Assembly (NCBI GenBank): GCA_947501475.1
Contig: CANMWA010000008.1
Coordinates: 62,001-126,000, forward strand
Source of the DNA: an uncultured Aquimarina sp.
GTDB lineage: Bacteria; Bacteroidota; Bacteroidia; Flavobacteriales; Flavobacteriaceae
Reading direction: 5' to 3'
Length of the DNA: 64,000 nucleotides
How positions within the stretch are numbered: position 1 is the first letter of the stretch; every line of letters begins with the position of its first letter. A program made the position numbers and the translations under genes. The notes under the pieces were generated by a model. The model had not been told where the DNA came from and ran no database searches. It was given only the letters and a program-made list of their open reading frames with translations. Shown piece by piece: positions 28,295 through 38,839 of the stretch.

Positions 28295-30598
28295 TCATTT
28301 TACCATCATAGACAATTGAAATTCTCTCTTTTCTTTTTCCTGTGCATCAATTACCGCTACTGCAGCCATATTAATCATCTCCTCTACACTTGCTCCTAAT
28401 TGTAGGATATGTGCCGGTTTGTTCATTCCCATCATAATTGGCCCTATAGATTCTGCATTATTTAATTCACTTAACAATTTATAGTTACTATTTGCCGAAT
28501 CCAAATTAGGGAACACTAGTGTATTTACTTTTTGACCATTTAATTTAGAGAAAGGAAATTTGTCTTTTCTCATCTTTTTGTTCAATGCAAAATTCATCTG
28601 TAGCCCTCCGTCTACAACCAAATTCGGATAATATCGGTGTAAATAAGCTACTGCATCTTGCACTTTAGACGCGGTTTGATGTTTCGATGACCCAAAGTTT
28701 GCATACGAAATCATAGCCACTACAGGTTCAATTCCAAACATTTCTACTGTTCTGGCTGTCATCTGTGCAATTTTTGCCAACTCCTTAGAAGAAGGATCAA
28801 TATTGATCGAAGTATCACTAATAAACAAAGGTCCTTTATCAGTCATCATTACATTCATGGTAGCAATACGTGTAGCTCCTTTGGCCAATCCGATAAGATC
28901 CAACATTGGTTTAACCACTGCCGGATAACTTCTTGAATATCCAGAAAGTAATGCATCTGCATCACCTTCATTAACCATCATAGCTGCAAAATAATTACGC
29001 TCTCGCATTAATTTTTCGGCATCATACAATGTAATTCCTTTACGTTTATTGGTCTCCCAATATTTTTTGGCATATCCATTTTTGCGATCACATTCTTCAT
29101 CTGCTTTAGGATCAATGATAGTAACATCACTTGGGTCAAAATCAATTTCCTGCATTAATTCGAGGATAATATCTCTTCGTCCTAATAAAACTGGAAAAGC
29201 AATCCCTTCTTCTTTAACGGTTTGTGCAGCTTTTAAAACATCCAAATGATCAGCTTCAGCAAACACAACTCTCTTTGGATTTGTTCTTGCCCTATCTAAT
29301 AATAGTCTTACCAATTTATTATCATTACCCATTCTCTCCAACAATTCATCTTCATACTTTTCCCAATCGGTTATGGGTTCGGTTGCTACACCGCTTTCTA
29401 TAGCGGCTTTTGCTACTGCTGGGGGTACCTTTGCAATTAGCCTAGGATCAAAAGGCTTGGGAATGATATATTCTTTACCAAAGTTAAGGCGAGTTTCACC
29501 ATACGCTATATTTACTTGTTCAGGAACAGGTTCTTTGGCAAGCTCAGCTAGTGCTTTTACAGCTGCCATTTTCATTGCTTCATTAATTGCTGTGGCTCTT
29601 ACATCCAAAGCCCCTCTAAAAATAAAAGGAAATCCTAGTACATTATTTACCTGGTTAGGATGATCACTTCTACCGGTTGCCATGATAACATCCTTACGAG
29701 CTTTTATGGCTAGGTCATATTTTATTTCGGGATCAGGATTTGCCATTGCAAAAACAATTGGGTTATCTGCCATAGAGACTAACATTTCTGGGGTTACCAG
29801 ATTAGCCATAGACAAACCGATAAACACATCTGCGTCATTCATTGCATCATCTAATTCGTGTAAATCTCTAGCGGTTGCAAACTCTGCTTTCTCTGAAGTA
29901 AGGTTATCACGATCTTTTCTAATTACACCTTTACTATCGGTCATTACAATATTTTCAGGTTTTGCACCAAAAGCCTTGTATAATCGTGTACAGGAAACCG
30001 CTGCAGCTCCTGCTCCGCTTACCACTATTCTTACTTCTTCAATTTTTTTATCTGCAATTTCTAATGCATTTAATAAAGCCGCAGCTGAAATTATTGCTGT
30101 ACCATGCTGATCATCATGCATTACAGGAATGTCTAGTTCTTCTTTTAATCGCTTTTCGATTTCAAAAGCTTCAGGAGCTTTAATATCTTCCAGATTAATG
30201 CCTCCAAAAGTTGGTGCAATATTTTTTACAGTTTCGATAAAAGCATCTACATCTTTAGTATCTACTTCGATATCAAACACATCAATATCTGCAAAGATTT
30301 TAAAAAGAAGGCCTTTTCCTTCCATTACCGGTTTTGAAGCCTCTGGCCCGATATCTCCCAGCCCTAAAACTGCAGTACCATTAGATATTACTGCTACCAA
30401 ATTTCCTTTTGCAGTATACTTATATACATTTGATTTCTTTTTCTCTATTTCTAAACAAGGCTCTGCAACTCCGGGAGAATATGCAAGAGACAGATCTCTT
30501 TGTGTAGCATATTTTTTGGTAGGAACCACTTTAATTTTACCTGGAGTTGGCTTTGCGTGATATACTAAAGCTTCTCTTCTTTTACTTTCAATACTCAT
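28295..30598 (-). CDS. maeB: NADP-dependent malic enzyme with phosphotransacetylase-like domain
   Basis: 767 residues with two domains. Residues 1-420 are malic enzyme: LAYSPGVAEPCLEIE, MHDDQHGTAIISAAALLNAL and the nucleotide-binding VVSGAGAAAVSCTRLYKAFG. Residues 430-760 resemble phosphate acetyltransferase (RVVFAEADHLDVLKAAQTV, LGRRDIILE, LDSANSNYKLLSEL). The enzyme turns malate into pyruvate and CO2 with NADP; in related MaeB proteins the second domain is regulatory and binds acetyl-CoA rather than being catalytic. The length is typical. A -7-like box lies 26 bp upstream. Confidence 0.95.
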   Translation of the reverse strand: MSIESKRREALVYHAKPTPGKIKVVPTKKYATQRDLSLAYSPGVAEPCLEIEKKKSNVYKYTAKGNLVAVISNGTAVLGLGDIGPEASKPVMEGKGLLFKIFADIDVFDIEVDTKDVDAFIETVKNIAPTFGGINLEDIKAPEAFEIEKRLKEELDIPVMHDDQHGTAIISAAALLNALEIADKKIEEVRIVVSGAGAAAVSCTRLYKAFGAKPENIVMTDSKGVIRKDRDNLTSEKAEFATARDLHELDDAMNDADVFIGLSMANLVTPEMLVSMADNPIVFAMANPDPEIKYDLAIKARKDVIMATGRSDHPNQVNNVLGFPFIFRGALDVRATAINEAMKMAAVKALAELAKEPVPEQVNIAYGETRLNFGKEYIIPKPFDPRLIAKVPPAVAKAAIESGVATEPITDWEKYEDELLERMGNDNKLVRLLLDRARTNPKRVVFAEADHLDVLKAAQTVKEEGIAFPVLLGRRDIILELMQEIDFDPSDVTIIDPKADEECDRKNGYAKKYWETNKRKGITLYDAEKLMRERNYFAAMMVNEGDADALLSGYSRSYPAVVKPMLDLIGLAKGATRIATMNVMMTDKGPLFISDTSINIDPSSKELAKIAQMTARTVEMFGIEPVVAMISYANFGSSKHQTASKVQDAVAYLHRYYPNLVVDGGLQMNFALNKKMRKDKFPFSKLNGQKVNTLVFPNLDSANSNYKLLSELNNAESIGPIMMGMNKPAHILQLGASVEEMINMAAVAVIDAQEKEKREFQLSMMVK

Positions 30599-30623
30599 AC
30601 TAAATCAAGATAAATGTGCAATA

Positions 30624-30631
30624 CAAAGTTA
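30624..30631 (-). promoter_or_regulatory. -7 promoter element of maeB
   Basis: On the minus strand TAACTTTG fits TAnnTTTG and lies 25 bp before the maeB start. No clear -33 TTG is seen, so support is partial. Confidence 0.4.
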
Positions 30632-30735
30632 CACCTCTGCATGAAATGCAGAAATTAATACTGGGTTATCTTCTAAAAAATCAAGAATAGAAAAAAGAAG
30701 TTATTTTTTTAACGGATCTATTGACAATTACACAA

Positions 30736-32679
30736 TCATCTGTCTGTTTTTTTGAAAATATCATCAGGATCTACTAATTGATTTAATTTATCTTTAAAAT
30801 CTTTATTTAAAAAACTTAATCCTAATTGATAAGAAGCATTCATCCAACCAAAACCGCTAGGAGTAATATAATCAAAATCTGTCCCTACATTACCATACTC
30901 GGCATACACTTTATGTGTACATCTAACCACATCGTATTTTTCGGGAATGGTGCCATTATAATTCACTGCATTTTTAGTAATCATCCATAGCCACCTGTAC
31001 ACTAATTCTTGAGTTTCTTTTTGATACCCGTTAGCTATTAATCCTCGCCAAATCATCATTTGATGTGGTGCCCAACCGTTTGGATAATCCCATTGTCGTT
31101 GTGGTGCAGTTGCATTTGTTTTGTCGGCAATATCAAATGTACTTGCTATCCCTCCTTTTTGGACTAAACTAGCAAACAATTGCTTTACCATTCTTGAAGC
31201 CTGATCATCAGAGCAAATACCAGCCCAGAGAGGAAAATAATTCGTAGCTGATTCTATTTTTTGTTGCTTTTGGGTGATAAAATTATAATCATAATACCCT
31301 CCAATTGTATCATCCCACATAAGATCATTCATTATGCCTTTTCTTTTTTCAGCTTTTGCGAGCCAATCTTCTGCAGTAAATAATTTTCCTTTATAATCAA
31401 AACTATTATCAAATACTTCTTTAATCAAATAAGCAATATCGACCTCATATTTGTACAGTAGGCTATTTAATCCCACTGTATTTAGATCCGCACATACATC
31501 ATCTAATCGATTAGAGGTATCATGACCACTCTCGCGCATTGACCGATCATGGGTAAAATATTGACCCAACTCCTCATCAATTAATTCTTCATTAGTATAC
31601 CTCTCTTTAAATTTTTGAAGTGAAAGACTATGTTTTTTGGCATATTTATTTAATATAAAATCAAAATGACCTTCTTCGGTCTCGGGTGGTATCCCAATCC
31701 CTTCACCATAAAAACGATTTAAACCTGTAGTAGTTAAACGCACTCCTTTTTGCATCCAAACGCTTTGATACTCTTGTATCACCATTGTAAGATTTTTGGC
31801 AAGCCAATCTTTTGAAATATTATTATTATTGAGATATATTTCTTTAAGTAAAGAACTAAAAAAAGGAGGTTGTGTTCTTGTCAAATAATAACTTCTATTG
31901 GCATTCAGGATTTTACCATAATGCTGGATTTGATATGCAAAGTTGTCTGCCATCGCCATTGCCAAATCTGCCCTATCATCGATTAACAATCCTACTGATT
32001 CAAAATAACTATCCCAACCATACATCTCGTTAAATCGCCCTCCGGGAACCACAAAAGGTTGCCCTTGATAATTTTCACCATTCTTTATATGTGCTAAATT
32101 CAGGATACCAGGTTTATCATTAAGCGTTTTTACATATTCTGGTGTAATTTCTTTTGGAAGAATAACAACTTTTAATTTCTGAAATTCGTTTTCTAAAGAC
32201 TGAAAATACGAAACTGCCTTTTTATCATCAATAGGAATATATAAGCGCAAGGTATCCGTATTAGATTTTGTATCTCCAAGTACCTTTGCTAACCCTTCTT
32301 TGTCGATAGATCTCGTAAGATTATCCCAAAAACGTGTTTTAATTAATCTTGAAATACGATCTGAAGGAGCCTCCTTGATTCTATCTATAGAAATAGTATC
32401 TATATCTTCTGCTATTGCCAATTCCTGAAGCAGGTTTGATAAATGATAAGTTCCTTTTATAACATGGGGGTTCTTTTTTGCATCTATAAGCTCAAATTTC
32501 TTTGGTCCTATATCTTCTATCGTTATTTTTTTATCTCCATCGGTGTCTTCTTGAGCGACTAGTTTTTCTAACACTTCTTTGTGTGATAGTTTTATTACCA
32601 CATTTTCTTTACAGCCTGAAAGAAAAAGAATGGCGATACCTAAAATCAGATACTGAAACTTAAAATTCTGAATTCTCAT
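30736..32679 (-). CDS. lipoprotein trehalase
   Basis: 647 residues of glycoside hydrolase family 37. Both trehalase signatures are present: PGGRFNEMYGWDSYF and QWDYPNGWAPHQ. The N-terminus is a lipoprotein signal with lipobox LSGC (Cys23), so the enzyme should be anchored in a membrane facing the periplasm. Residues 45-56 (DTDGDKKITIED) form a calcium-loop like those in EF-hand or dockerin sequences, an extra before the catalytic domain. It splits trehalose into two glucose molecules. It is 15 bp downstream of a sodium/solute symporter gene, which suggests a sugar uptake unit. Confidence 0.93.
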   Translation of the reverse strand: MRIQNFKFQYLILGIAILFLSGCKENVVIKLSHKEVLEKLVAQEDTDGDKKITIEDIGPKKFELIDAKKNPHVIKGTYHLSNLLQELAIAEDIDTISIDRIKEAPSDRISRLIKTRFWDNLTRSIDKEGLAKVLGDTKSNTDTLRLYIPIDDKKAVSYFQSLENEFQKLKVVILPKEITPEYVKTLNDKPGILNLAHIKNGENYQGQPFVVPGGRFNEMYGWDSYFESVGLLIDDRADLAMAMADNFAYQIQHYGKILNANRSYYLTRTQPPFFSSLLKEIYLNNNNISKDWLAKNLTMVIQEYQSVWMQKGVRLTTTGLNRFYGEGIGIPPETEEGHFDFILNKYAKKHSLSLQKFKERYTNEELIDEELGQYFTHDRSMRESGHDTSNRLDDVCADLNTVGLNSLLYKYEVDIAYLIKEVFDNSFDYKGKLFTAEDWLAKAEKRKGIMNDLMWDDTIGGYYDYNFITQKQQKIESATNYFPLWAGICSDDQASRMVKQLFASLVQKGGIASTFDIADKTNATAPQRQWDYPNGWAPHQMMIWRGLIANGYQKETQELVYRWLWMITKNAVNYNGTIPEKYDVVRCTHKVYAEYGNVGTDFDYITPSGFGWMNASYQLGLSFLNKDFKDKLNQLVDPDDIFKKTDR

Positions 32680-32694
32680 AAACTTTGATTTATA

Positions 32695-34413
32695 TTACCA
32701 AAAGAACCCAACTACGATAGCAGTAACAATCAAAAGAATAACAGATAAAATTCTATAGTTTTTATACCAAGGTAATCCTGTAAGATCCTTTGATTCTTCG
32801 GCAAACATTTCTTTTTTATACGTGTACTCTTTGATTTGTTGCTCTGATTGTGGTTTGGTTGCCAAACTTACTATCATATGTAAGGTTACGCAAATCACAA
32901 ACAACCAAGTTGCTTTTGCTAAGAAATGCAGTTCATTAACTTCGGGAACCCATTCAAAAGTTTGGGATAATATCATCAAGATTGCCAATGAGAACCCTGT
33001 TAATAAGCTTACAATCGATCCTGTACCGTTGGCCCGTTTCCAGAATAATCCTAAAATAAAAGTAGAAACGGCTGGCGGACATGTATAGGCAATTACCAAT
33101 TGCAAATAGGTCCATAAAGAGTCGCTCACGCTTTCAATAAAAGGCACCCATGAAATTGCAAGAACGACCAAAATAACTGTAGTTATCTGCCCAACTCTTA
33201 CCAACTGTTTACTCGTCATGTCTGGCCTGAGTTGTTTCACAAAATCCATAGTAACCAAGGTAGATGCTGAGTTAAATGTTGCAGAAACAGATGACATCAT
33301 TGCAGCCATTAATCCGGCCACTACCAATCCTAAAACTCCAACAGGTAGTAACTGAAATAATAGTACTGGATATGTGAGATTCGGACAATCAGCAAGGTTA
33401 TTACAAACTTCGCCATTACTTAATGCGTAGTTAAGCCCTGAAATATCTAAAGTGCTAAATAAAAGTAATGCTAAAACTCCTGGAACTACCATAATAAATA
33501 TTACAGGTAATTTTAATAATCCCGCAAAAAGTGCTCCCCATCGTCCGTGATTTAAATCTTTAGCTCCAAGCACTCGCTGAACCATAAACTGATTATTTGC
33601 CCAAAAGTAAAACCCAAGTAAAGGCACTCCTGTTAATAATCCCCACCAAGGCATAAACTCATCGTTATCTGGTCTTACTAGACTAAATACCTCATCAGAG
33701 TTTTGTGGTATAAATTTTCCTTCAGTAGCTCGATCTCCAAAATTAACCTCTCCAGCTGATAGCATAGCATCCAGTTTTGCCATCATACCAGACCATCCAC
33801 CACCCAATTGATCAAATGCAAAATAAGTAAGTAAACACGAACCTAAGATTAATAATATAGCTTGTATTACTTCAGTTTGTATTACCGAATTTAACCCTCC
33901 TGGTATTGTGTAAGCTGCTGCTGCCACAGCAAGTATAATTAAAATCAATGTTGAGTCTAAGGACGGAAACAATAATGTTAATACAATTTTACCTACATAT
34001 AATCCAGCTGCTGTATCCACCAAGATATTACCTACAACCGTGATAAACGAAAAGTAATATCGAGATCTGCTATCATATCGTCTTTCTAAAAATTCTGGCA
34101 TGGTATACACCCCTGATCTAAGATAAAAAGGAAGGAAAAATATGGCAAAAAATATCAAAACCACTACTGCAAACCATTCATAATTATATACATTTATATT
34201 GGTTTGGTAGGCATCTGAAGCTAATCCGACCAAAGTAGAACTTGAAATATTGGCAGAAAACAATGCAATACCAACTATAGGCCAGGTCATTGTTCTTCCT
34301 CCTAAAAAGTAATCCTCTGAACTTCCTCTTTTTGATTTTGATATTCCGTAAATAATAATCCCTATTAAATAAACTACAATGACAGTAATGTCGATATACG
34401 ATAATTCATTCAT
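32695..34413 (-). CDS. sodium/solute symporter, SGLT-like
   Basis: 572 residues of the SSS family with about 14 helices. The SGLT-type signature GGLNSVIQTEVIQAIL and the early SANISSSTLVGLASDAYQ block are present, and the C-terminus ends in a helix (about 552-570). SSS members use the sodium gradient to import sugars, amino acids or ions. Its coupling with the trehalase gene 15 bp downstream suggests a sugar such as trehalose or its glucose product as substrate, but this is inference. A 20-bp palindrome 162 bp upstream may be its operator. Confidence 0.93.
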   Translation of the reverse strand: MNELSYIDITVIVVYLIGIIIYGISKSKRGSSEDYFLGGRTMTWPIVGIALFSANISSSTLVGLASDAYQTNINVYNYEWFAVVVLIFFAIFFLPFYLRSGVYTMPEFLERRYDSRSRYYFSFITVVGNILVDTAAGLYVGKIVLTLLFPSLDSTLILIILAVAAAAYTIPGGLNSVIQTEVIQAILLILGSCLLTYFAFDQLGGGWSGMMAKLDAMLSAGEVNFGDRATEGKFIPQNSDEVFSLVRPDNDEFMPWWGLLTGVPLLGFYFWANNQFMVQRVLGAKDLNHGRWGALFAGLLKLPVIFIMVVPGVLALLLFSTLDISGLNYALSNGEVCNNLADCPNLTYPVLLFQLLPVGVLGLVVAGLMAAMMSSVSATFNSASTLVTMDFVKQLRPDMTSKQLVRVGQITTVILVVLAISWVPFIESVSDSLWTYLQLVIAYTCPPAVSTFILGLFWKRANGTGSIVSLLTGFSLAILMILSQTFEWVPEVNELHFLAKATWLFVICVTLHMIVSLATKPQSEQQIKEYTYKKEMFAEESKDLTGLPWYKNYRILSVILLIVTAIVVGFFW

Positions 34414-34575
34414 GTGCGAAGTATTTAAGCTAAACTTAAGATTTAATTGCTTTTAAAGTGTAAGGATTTGGGGAGAAAGCTTTAAAAACACATTATTGTT
34501 TGTTAAAAACTTGTTGAATATACAAGATTATTGCAAAAAGAGTTAATTTTTAAGAATTAAAATAGTCAAAACCTT

Positions 34576-34595
34576 TAATACAAACGTTTGTATTA
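34576..34595. promoter_or_regulatory. operator-like palindrome upstream of symporter-trehalase
   Basis: TAATACAAACGTTTGTATTA is a perfect 20-bp palindrome with a central CG, the form of operators bound by LacI/GalR-type sugar regulators. It lies 162 bp before the symporter start, in a 287-bp gap that also separates queG. No LacI-family gene is in the window. Confidence 0.6.
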
Positions 34596-34700
34596 TGAAA
34601 TAAGCAATCAAAATTAAGCAAATACCCTAAAAATGTTTATTTGTGATTGTATCTGATCTTAAAAAACAATATACTGCTGTGGGTAAAATTCTCAACAAAA

Positions 34701-35630
34701 TTATTCATCTTTCAAAAATTTAATATTTCTATTTAATCCAGAAAACTTGGTTCTTTTGACTGCCGATTTCTGAAAGACTTTTGAAAAAACTTCTTGTGTA
34801 ATCTCTTCCCAATCCTTTTTGGTCATCTCTAATAATTCTGGTTTCGGATTAAAAAGCGGTTCGTTATGAGGTTTAGAAAATCGGTTCCAAGGGCATACAT
34901 CCTGACACACATCACAGCCAAACATCCAATTATCAAACTGCCCTTTATGACTAGCGGGGATTTCTTCTTTAAGTTCTATCGTGAAGTATGAAATACATTT
35001 GCTACCATCTACCACATATGGATCAACAATTGCCTGGGTTGGGCAAGCATCTATACATGCTGTACAGGTACCACAATGGTCAGTTACTGGAGTATCGTAC
35101 TCTAATTCTAAATCTACGATCAATTCTGCTATAAAATAAAAAGAACCTACTTGTTGAGTGAGGAGATTACTGTTTTTACCTATCCACCCTAAACCACTTT
35201 TTGCAGCCCAGGCTTTATCCAAAACCGGAGCCGAATCGACAAAAGCGCGACCATGAACATCTCCAATTTCTTCTTGAATGTATTGTAACAACTGTTTCAA
35301 TTTATCTTTTATCACAAAATGATAATCGGTACCATAAGCATATTTGGATATTTTGGGGGCTTGGTGATCTTTTTGACTTTCTGAAGGGTAATAATTCAGC
35401 AATAAAGAAATTACACTTTTTGATCCTTCAACCAGTTTTGTTGGGTCTAACCGTTTATCAAAATGATTTTCCATATACTGCATTTCTCCATGCATATTCT
35501 GCTTTAACCATTTTTCTAACCGCGGAGCTTCTTCCTCTAAAAAACCAGCCTTACTTACCCCACAAGATAAAAACCCCAAACGTTTTGCTTCGGATTTTAT
35601 GAGCTGAGTATGTTTAGTTTTAAGGTACAA
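34701..35630 (-). CDS. queG: epoxyqueuosine reductase QueG
   Basis: 309 residues, typical length. It reduces epoxyqueuosine to queuosine in tRNA with a cobalamin cofactor and two 4Fe-4S clusters. The cluster cysteines are in [16 protein letters not shown] with later KCISYFTIE, and [12 protein letters not shown]. The start [20 protein letters not shown] and [12 protein letters not shown] are family-like. It is the last of the ruvB, P450, queG run on the minus strand, though a 517-bp non-coding gap lies before it. Confidence 0.96.
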   Translation of the reverse strand: MYLKTKHTQLIKSEAKRLGFLSCGVSKAGFLEEEAPRLEKWLKQNMHGEMQYMENHFDKRLDPTKLVEGSKSVISLLLNYYPSESQKDHQAPKISKYAYGTDYHFVIKDKLKQLLQYIQEEIGDVHGRAFVDSAPVLDKAWAAKSGLGWIGKNSNLLTQQVGSFYFIAELIVDLELEYDTPVTDHCGTCTACIDACPTQAIVDPYVVDGSKCISYFTIELKEEIPASHKGQFDNWMFGCDVCQDVCPWNRFSKPHNEPLFNPKPELLEMTKKDWEEITQEVFSKVFQKSAVKRTKFSGLNRNIKFLKDE

Positions 35631-36147
35631 TATGTTTTCTTTGCTTTATTCAAAAGTAATCTATCTGTTTTTGATATAATAAACTCATTTAGACTTTTTC
35701 TTTTACCAGCAAAACTCATCTCATTTTATCCCGAACGAGGTCGTATGTTTTTTATCTAACAGCTACAGTTTTTAGATTTTTAATTTTGTATTACAGGTCT
35801 AGAAAAAGACAATACACCACTTATTATTCGATCTGTAAAATACTCATCTCGTGATCTAATACTCATGTTATCCAGCCATATGTTTGGAGATGATCGCAAA
35901 TAAGTACCCCCGTGAGAAGCCACAGTTTGATTTTGTAGAATCGCAAACACATTGAATTTTGTAACAAACCATCTATTTATTCATTAGCTGCCTAATTATG
36001 ACGATTTTTTTCATATTTAGTTGATCATTAGTTAATGGTAGTCTCATATTTTTGACTTTCAAAAAAATTACACTACCATTTTATCAAAATTTATAAAAAT
36101 CACCCTTATAAAATCTTGAAGTATTTAGCATTAATTCTACACAGGCT
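35631..36147. other. 517-bp gap between P450 and queG
   Basis: No intact gene is seen. The gap contains a possible coding relic on the minus strand (35780-35980, listed separately) and an inverted repeat AATGGTAGT (36034-36042) / ACTACCATT (36072-36080) near the end of the P450 gene, with T- and A-rich sequence between the arms. Confidence 0.6.
35780..35980 (-). pseudogene. possible C-terminal relic of a lost protein gene
   Basis: Between an in-frame TGA and a TAA there are 66 open codons with no start codon near the beginning. The translation has a normal protein composition, for example VASHGGTYLRSSPNIWLDN and RDEYFTDRIISGVLSFSRPV, unlike the low-complexity reading of most AT-rich spacers here. 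It may be the tail of a decayed gene. I do not recognise the family, and chance cannot be excluded. Confidence 0.3.
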
Positions 36148-37476
36148 TTATCTAGGCGCGAATGACAACAATGCATTGTCTGGCCTTAAAGTAACTAACG
36201 GCTTAATTGGTATTGTTTTTAGTGCTGTAGTAATTTTGTATTTACGCACGATATCACTTATTGCGAGAATCATTTCATACATTGCAAAATTATTACCGAT
36301 ACACATCCTGGGGCCAGCCCCAAATGGAAAATACCAATCTGCATATTCTTTTTTATCGACAGCAGGGTCAAATCTATCTGGATTATATACTAAAGGATCA
36401 TTCCAGAAATCTTTATGTCTATGAATTTCATAAAATGAAATCAAAATCGTAGTTCCTTTTTTTAAAGTGGTACCATTGTATTGATCATCATCGATAGCCA
36501 CTCGGTCTGAAAGAAATGCAGGAGGGTATAATCGCATTGCTTCTTCGATACATTGTTTGGTATATTGATATTTTGAAATCTGTTCTATAGGAGACAAGTC
36601 ATCTATTTGTTCTGAAACCTCTTGAAATACTTTTTCCTGAATTTCGGGATGATGTGCTAATAGCATCATTGTAAATGTTAAGGCATTAGAAGTGGTTTCA
36701 TGCCCGGCCGTAAAAAGGATGAAGATTTCATCTATCAACTGTTCATTACCCATGGCGCTACCATCATCATATCGTGCTGCCAAAAGCATATCTAACAAAT
36801 CATGATGTTCTGTGTCTGATGCTCTGCGATCTTCGATAATTGTATTTAAAATATCACGCGCTTCATCAGTTAACTTAAGAGTACTTCTCACTTGTCCGCT
36901 AAGATAAAACCAAAATTTCTTATACGGTTGTCGGATTTCTTTAATTAATGTTTCTTGGGCGGCTTCGGTTATATATTGTAAACGCGAGATTGTATCTCCT
37001 GTACCTACATAACTAAATAATGATTTTGCTACTACTTTAAATGCCAAATCACTCATTAAAGGCAAAGTATTTATGGCTTTATTGGGTTCTATTCTAAGAA
37101 TCTCTTCTCGAATTACTTCTTGAATAGTATGAATAAGGATTTCTAACTTTTTTTTATGAAATGCAGGTTGAATTAAACGTCTTTGTTTTAACCATTTTTT
37201 ACCACTTGCTGTGAGTAGCCCTTCGCCAATATATCTAGCCAGATCTTTTGTTTGCAAAGATGACTTTTCATATTTTCTATGTTGTTTTTGTAAAATATGT
37301 CTTACTAAACCTGCCTCGCGAGTAAATATCACATAATTACCAAAACCTAAATGAACTTTAAAAACATCCCCATATTTCTTAAAATTTTCATGATGAAAAG
37401 GAAGTGGATTTTTAAGAATGCGATTGGCATTTTTAAGCACTTTAAAAAAAGAAACTACAGCAATAGTATTACCCAT
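36148..37476 (-). CDS. cytochrome P450
   Basis: 442 residues. All core motifs are present: oxygen-binding helix I AGHETTSNAL, the ExxR motif in EEAMRLYPPAF, and the heme loop FPFGAGPRMCIG with axial Cys392. It belongs with soluble bacterial P450s of the CYP102/CYP4-like group by general appearance, which often act on fatty acids; the substrate is not known. There is no fused reductase. It starts 27 bp after ruvB, so it is probably co-transcribed with it. Confidence 0.95.
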   Translation of the reverse strand: MGNTIAVVSFFKVLKNANRILKNPLPFHHENFKKYGDVFKVHLGFGNYVIFTREAGLVRHILQKQHRKYEKSSLQTKDLARYIGEGLLTASGKKWLKQRRLIQPAFHKKKLEILIHTIQEVIREEILRIEPNKAINTLPLMSDLAFKVVAKSLFSYVGTGDTISRLQYITEAAQETLIKEIRQPYKKFWFYLSGQVRSTLKLTDEARDILNTIIEDRRASDTEHHDLLDMLLAARYDDGSAMGNEQLIDEIFILFTAGHETTSNALTFTMMLLAHHPEIQEKVFQEVSEQIDDLSPIEQISKYQYTKQCIEEAMRLYPPAFLSDRVAIDDDQYNGTTLKKGTTILISFYEIHRHKDFWNDPLVYNPDRFDPAVDKKEYADWYFPFGAGPRMCIGNNFAMYEMILAISDIVRKYKITTALKTIPIKPLVTLRPDNALLSFAPR

Positions 37477-37503
37477 ATGATTAGTATTTAGTATAAGTAA
37501 GTA

Positions 37504-38526
37504 TTAAAACAAGCCTCCTTGGATTCCTCCTTTTACACGTCCTAAATGCTTATAGGCAGCTTCGGTGACTTCTCTACCTCGAGGGGTACGCATTATAAAT
37601 CCTTGCTGAATTAAAAACGGTTCGTATACTTCTTCTATGGTTTCTGCACTTTCACTAACCGCAGTAGCAATTGTAGTAATACCAACCGGACCTCCTTTAA
37701 ACTTGTCAATCAATGTTGTTAGGATTTTATTATCCATCTCATCCAAGCCATGTGCATCTACATTAAGCGCTTTTAAAGCGAATTTTGAGATTTCTATATC
37801 GATATTACCATTTCCTTTGATTTGTGCAAAATCGCGTACTCTACGCAACAAAGCATTTGCTATTCTAGGTGTCCCTCTACTTCTTCCTGCAATTTCTATT
37901 GCAGCTTCCATGGTAATAGGCACCTTAAGGATATGTGCACTTCGTTCTACGATGGTTGATAATAATTCGGTGGTGTAATATTGTAATCGCGACTGGATCC
38001 CAAAACGTGCTCGCATAGGCGCTGTAAGCAATCCCGATCGCGTAGTAGCACCGACTAATGTAAATGGATTAAGATTAATCTGTACTGTACGTGCATTAGG
38101 GCCACTCTCGATCATGATATCGATCTTATAATCTTCCATCGCAGAGTAGAGGTATTCCTCTACTATAGGGCTTAATCTATGAATCTCATCTATGAACAGC
38201 ACATCTCTATCTTCTAGATTTGTAAGTAATCCAGCTAAATCACCCGGTTTATCCAACACAGGACCTGAAGTCACTTTGATCCCCACACTCAATTCGTTGG
38301 CTAAAATATGTGCCAATGTGGTTTTACCCAATCCTGGAGGACCATGAAACAATGTATGATCCAAGGCTTCATCTCTAAGGTTTGCTGCCTGTACAAAAAT
38401 CTTTAAGTTTTCTAGTACCTGATCTTGTCCTGCAAAATCCTCGAAAGCCAATGGTCTTAATGCTCTTTCGATATCAAGTTCTTCGCCTGAAAAGTTTTCG
38501 TTTGTTGGATCAAGATTTTGGTTCAT
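37504..38526 (-). CDS. ruvB: Holliday junction DNA helicase RuvB
   Basis: About 340 residues from the ATG at 38526; a TTG two codons upstream is less likely. AAA+ motor of branch migration, working with RuvA. Motifs: Walker [12 protein letters not shown], Walker [11 protein letters not shown], sensor 1 [19 protein letters not shown], arginine-finger/sensor 2 [17 protein letters not shown], and a C-terminal winged helix [26 protein letters not shown] -7 box stands about 40 bp upstream. The P450 gene follows closely. Confidence 0.97.
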   Translation of the reverse strand: MNQNLDPTNENFSGEELDIERALRPLAFEDFAGQDQVLENLKIFVQAANLRDEALDHTLFHGPPGLGKTTLAHILANELSVGIKVTSGPVLDKPGDLAGLLTNLEDRDVLFIDEIHRLSPIVEEYLYSAMEDYKIDIMIESGPNARTVQINLNPFTLVGATTRSGLLTAPMRARFGIQSRLQYYTTELLSTIVERSAHILKVPITMEAAIEIAGRSRGTPRIANALLRRVRDFAQIKGNGNIDIEISKFALKALNVDAHGLDEMDNKILTTLIDKFKGGPVGITTIATAVSESAETIEEVYEPFLIQQGFIMRTPRGREVTEAAYKHLGRVKGGIQGGLF

Positions 38527-38532
38527 AAACAA

Positions 38533-38839
38533 CTAATTTTCTATATTATATGCCATTATTCTAGAACAAAGATAACATACTAAGCCTGAAAAATGATTTC
38601 GATTTCATATTAAATAGAGCCAAGAATTATCTTTCTTTTTTAAGATTGTATTACAAGATTGTTTTAGTTAACAATCCACAACTATTCCAGTTTTTAAGAA
38701 AAAGTCTCTATCCTCTTCTCGTTAAGAAATAAAAATAACACATATCCATATAACTATACATCTATTGAATGCTAACCCTGCAAAAAGCAAAAATCTTAAG
38801 TATTCAAGAACTTAACTTTTTTAAATTTAATAAAATAAC
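38533..38839. other. intergenic region upstream of ruvB
   Basis: About 300 bp of AT-rich sequence. Apart from the ruvB -7 box I see no gene, strong hairpin or repeat in it. Confidence 0.5.
38567..38574 (-). promoter_or_regulatory. -7 promoter element of ruvB
   Basis: TATCTTTG on the minus strand, 40 bp before the ruvB start codon, matches TAnnTTTG. The -33 box is not obvious. Confidence 0.45.

Noticed and set aside
30129..30560. 143-codon open frame opposite maeB
   Set aside because: Antisense shadow of the conserved malic enzyme domain; no motif of its own.
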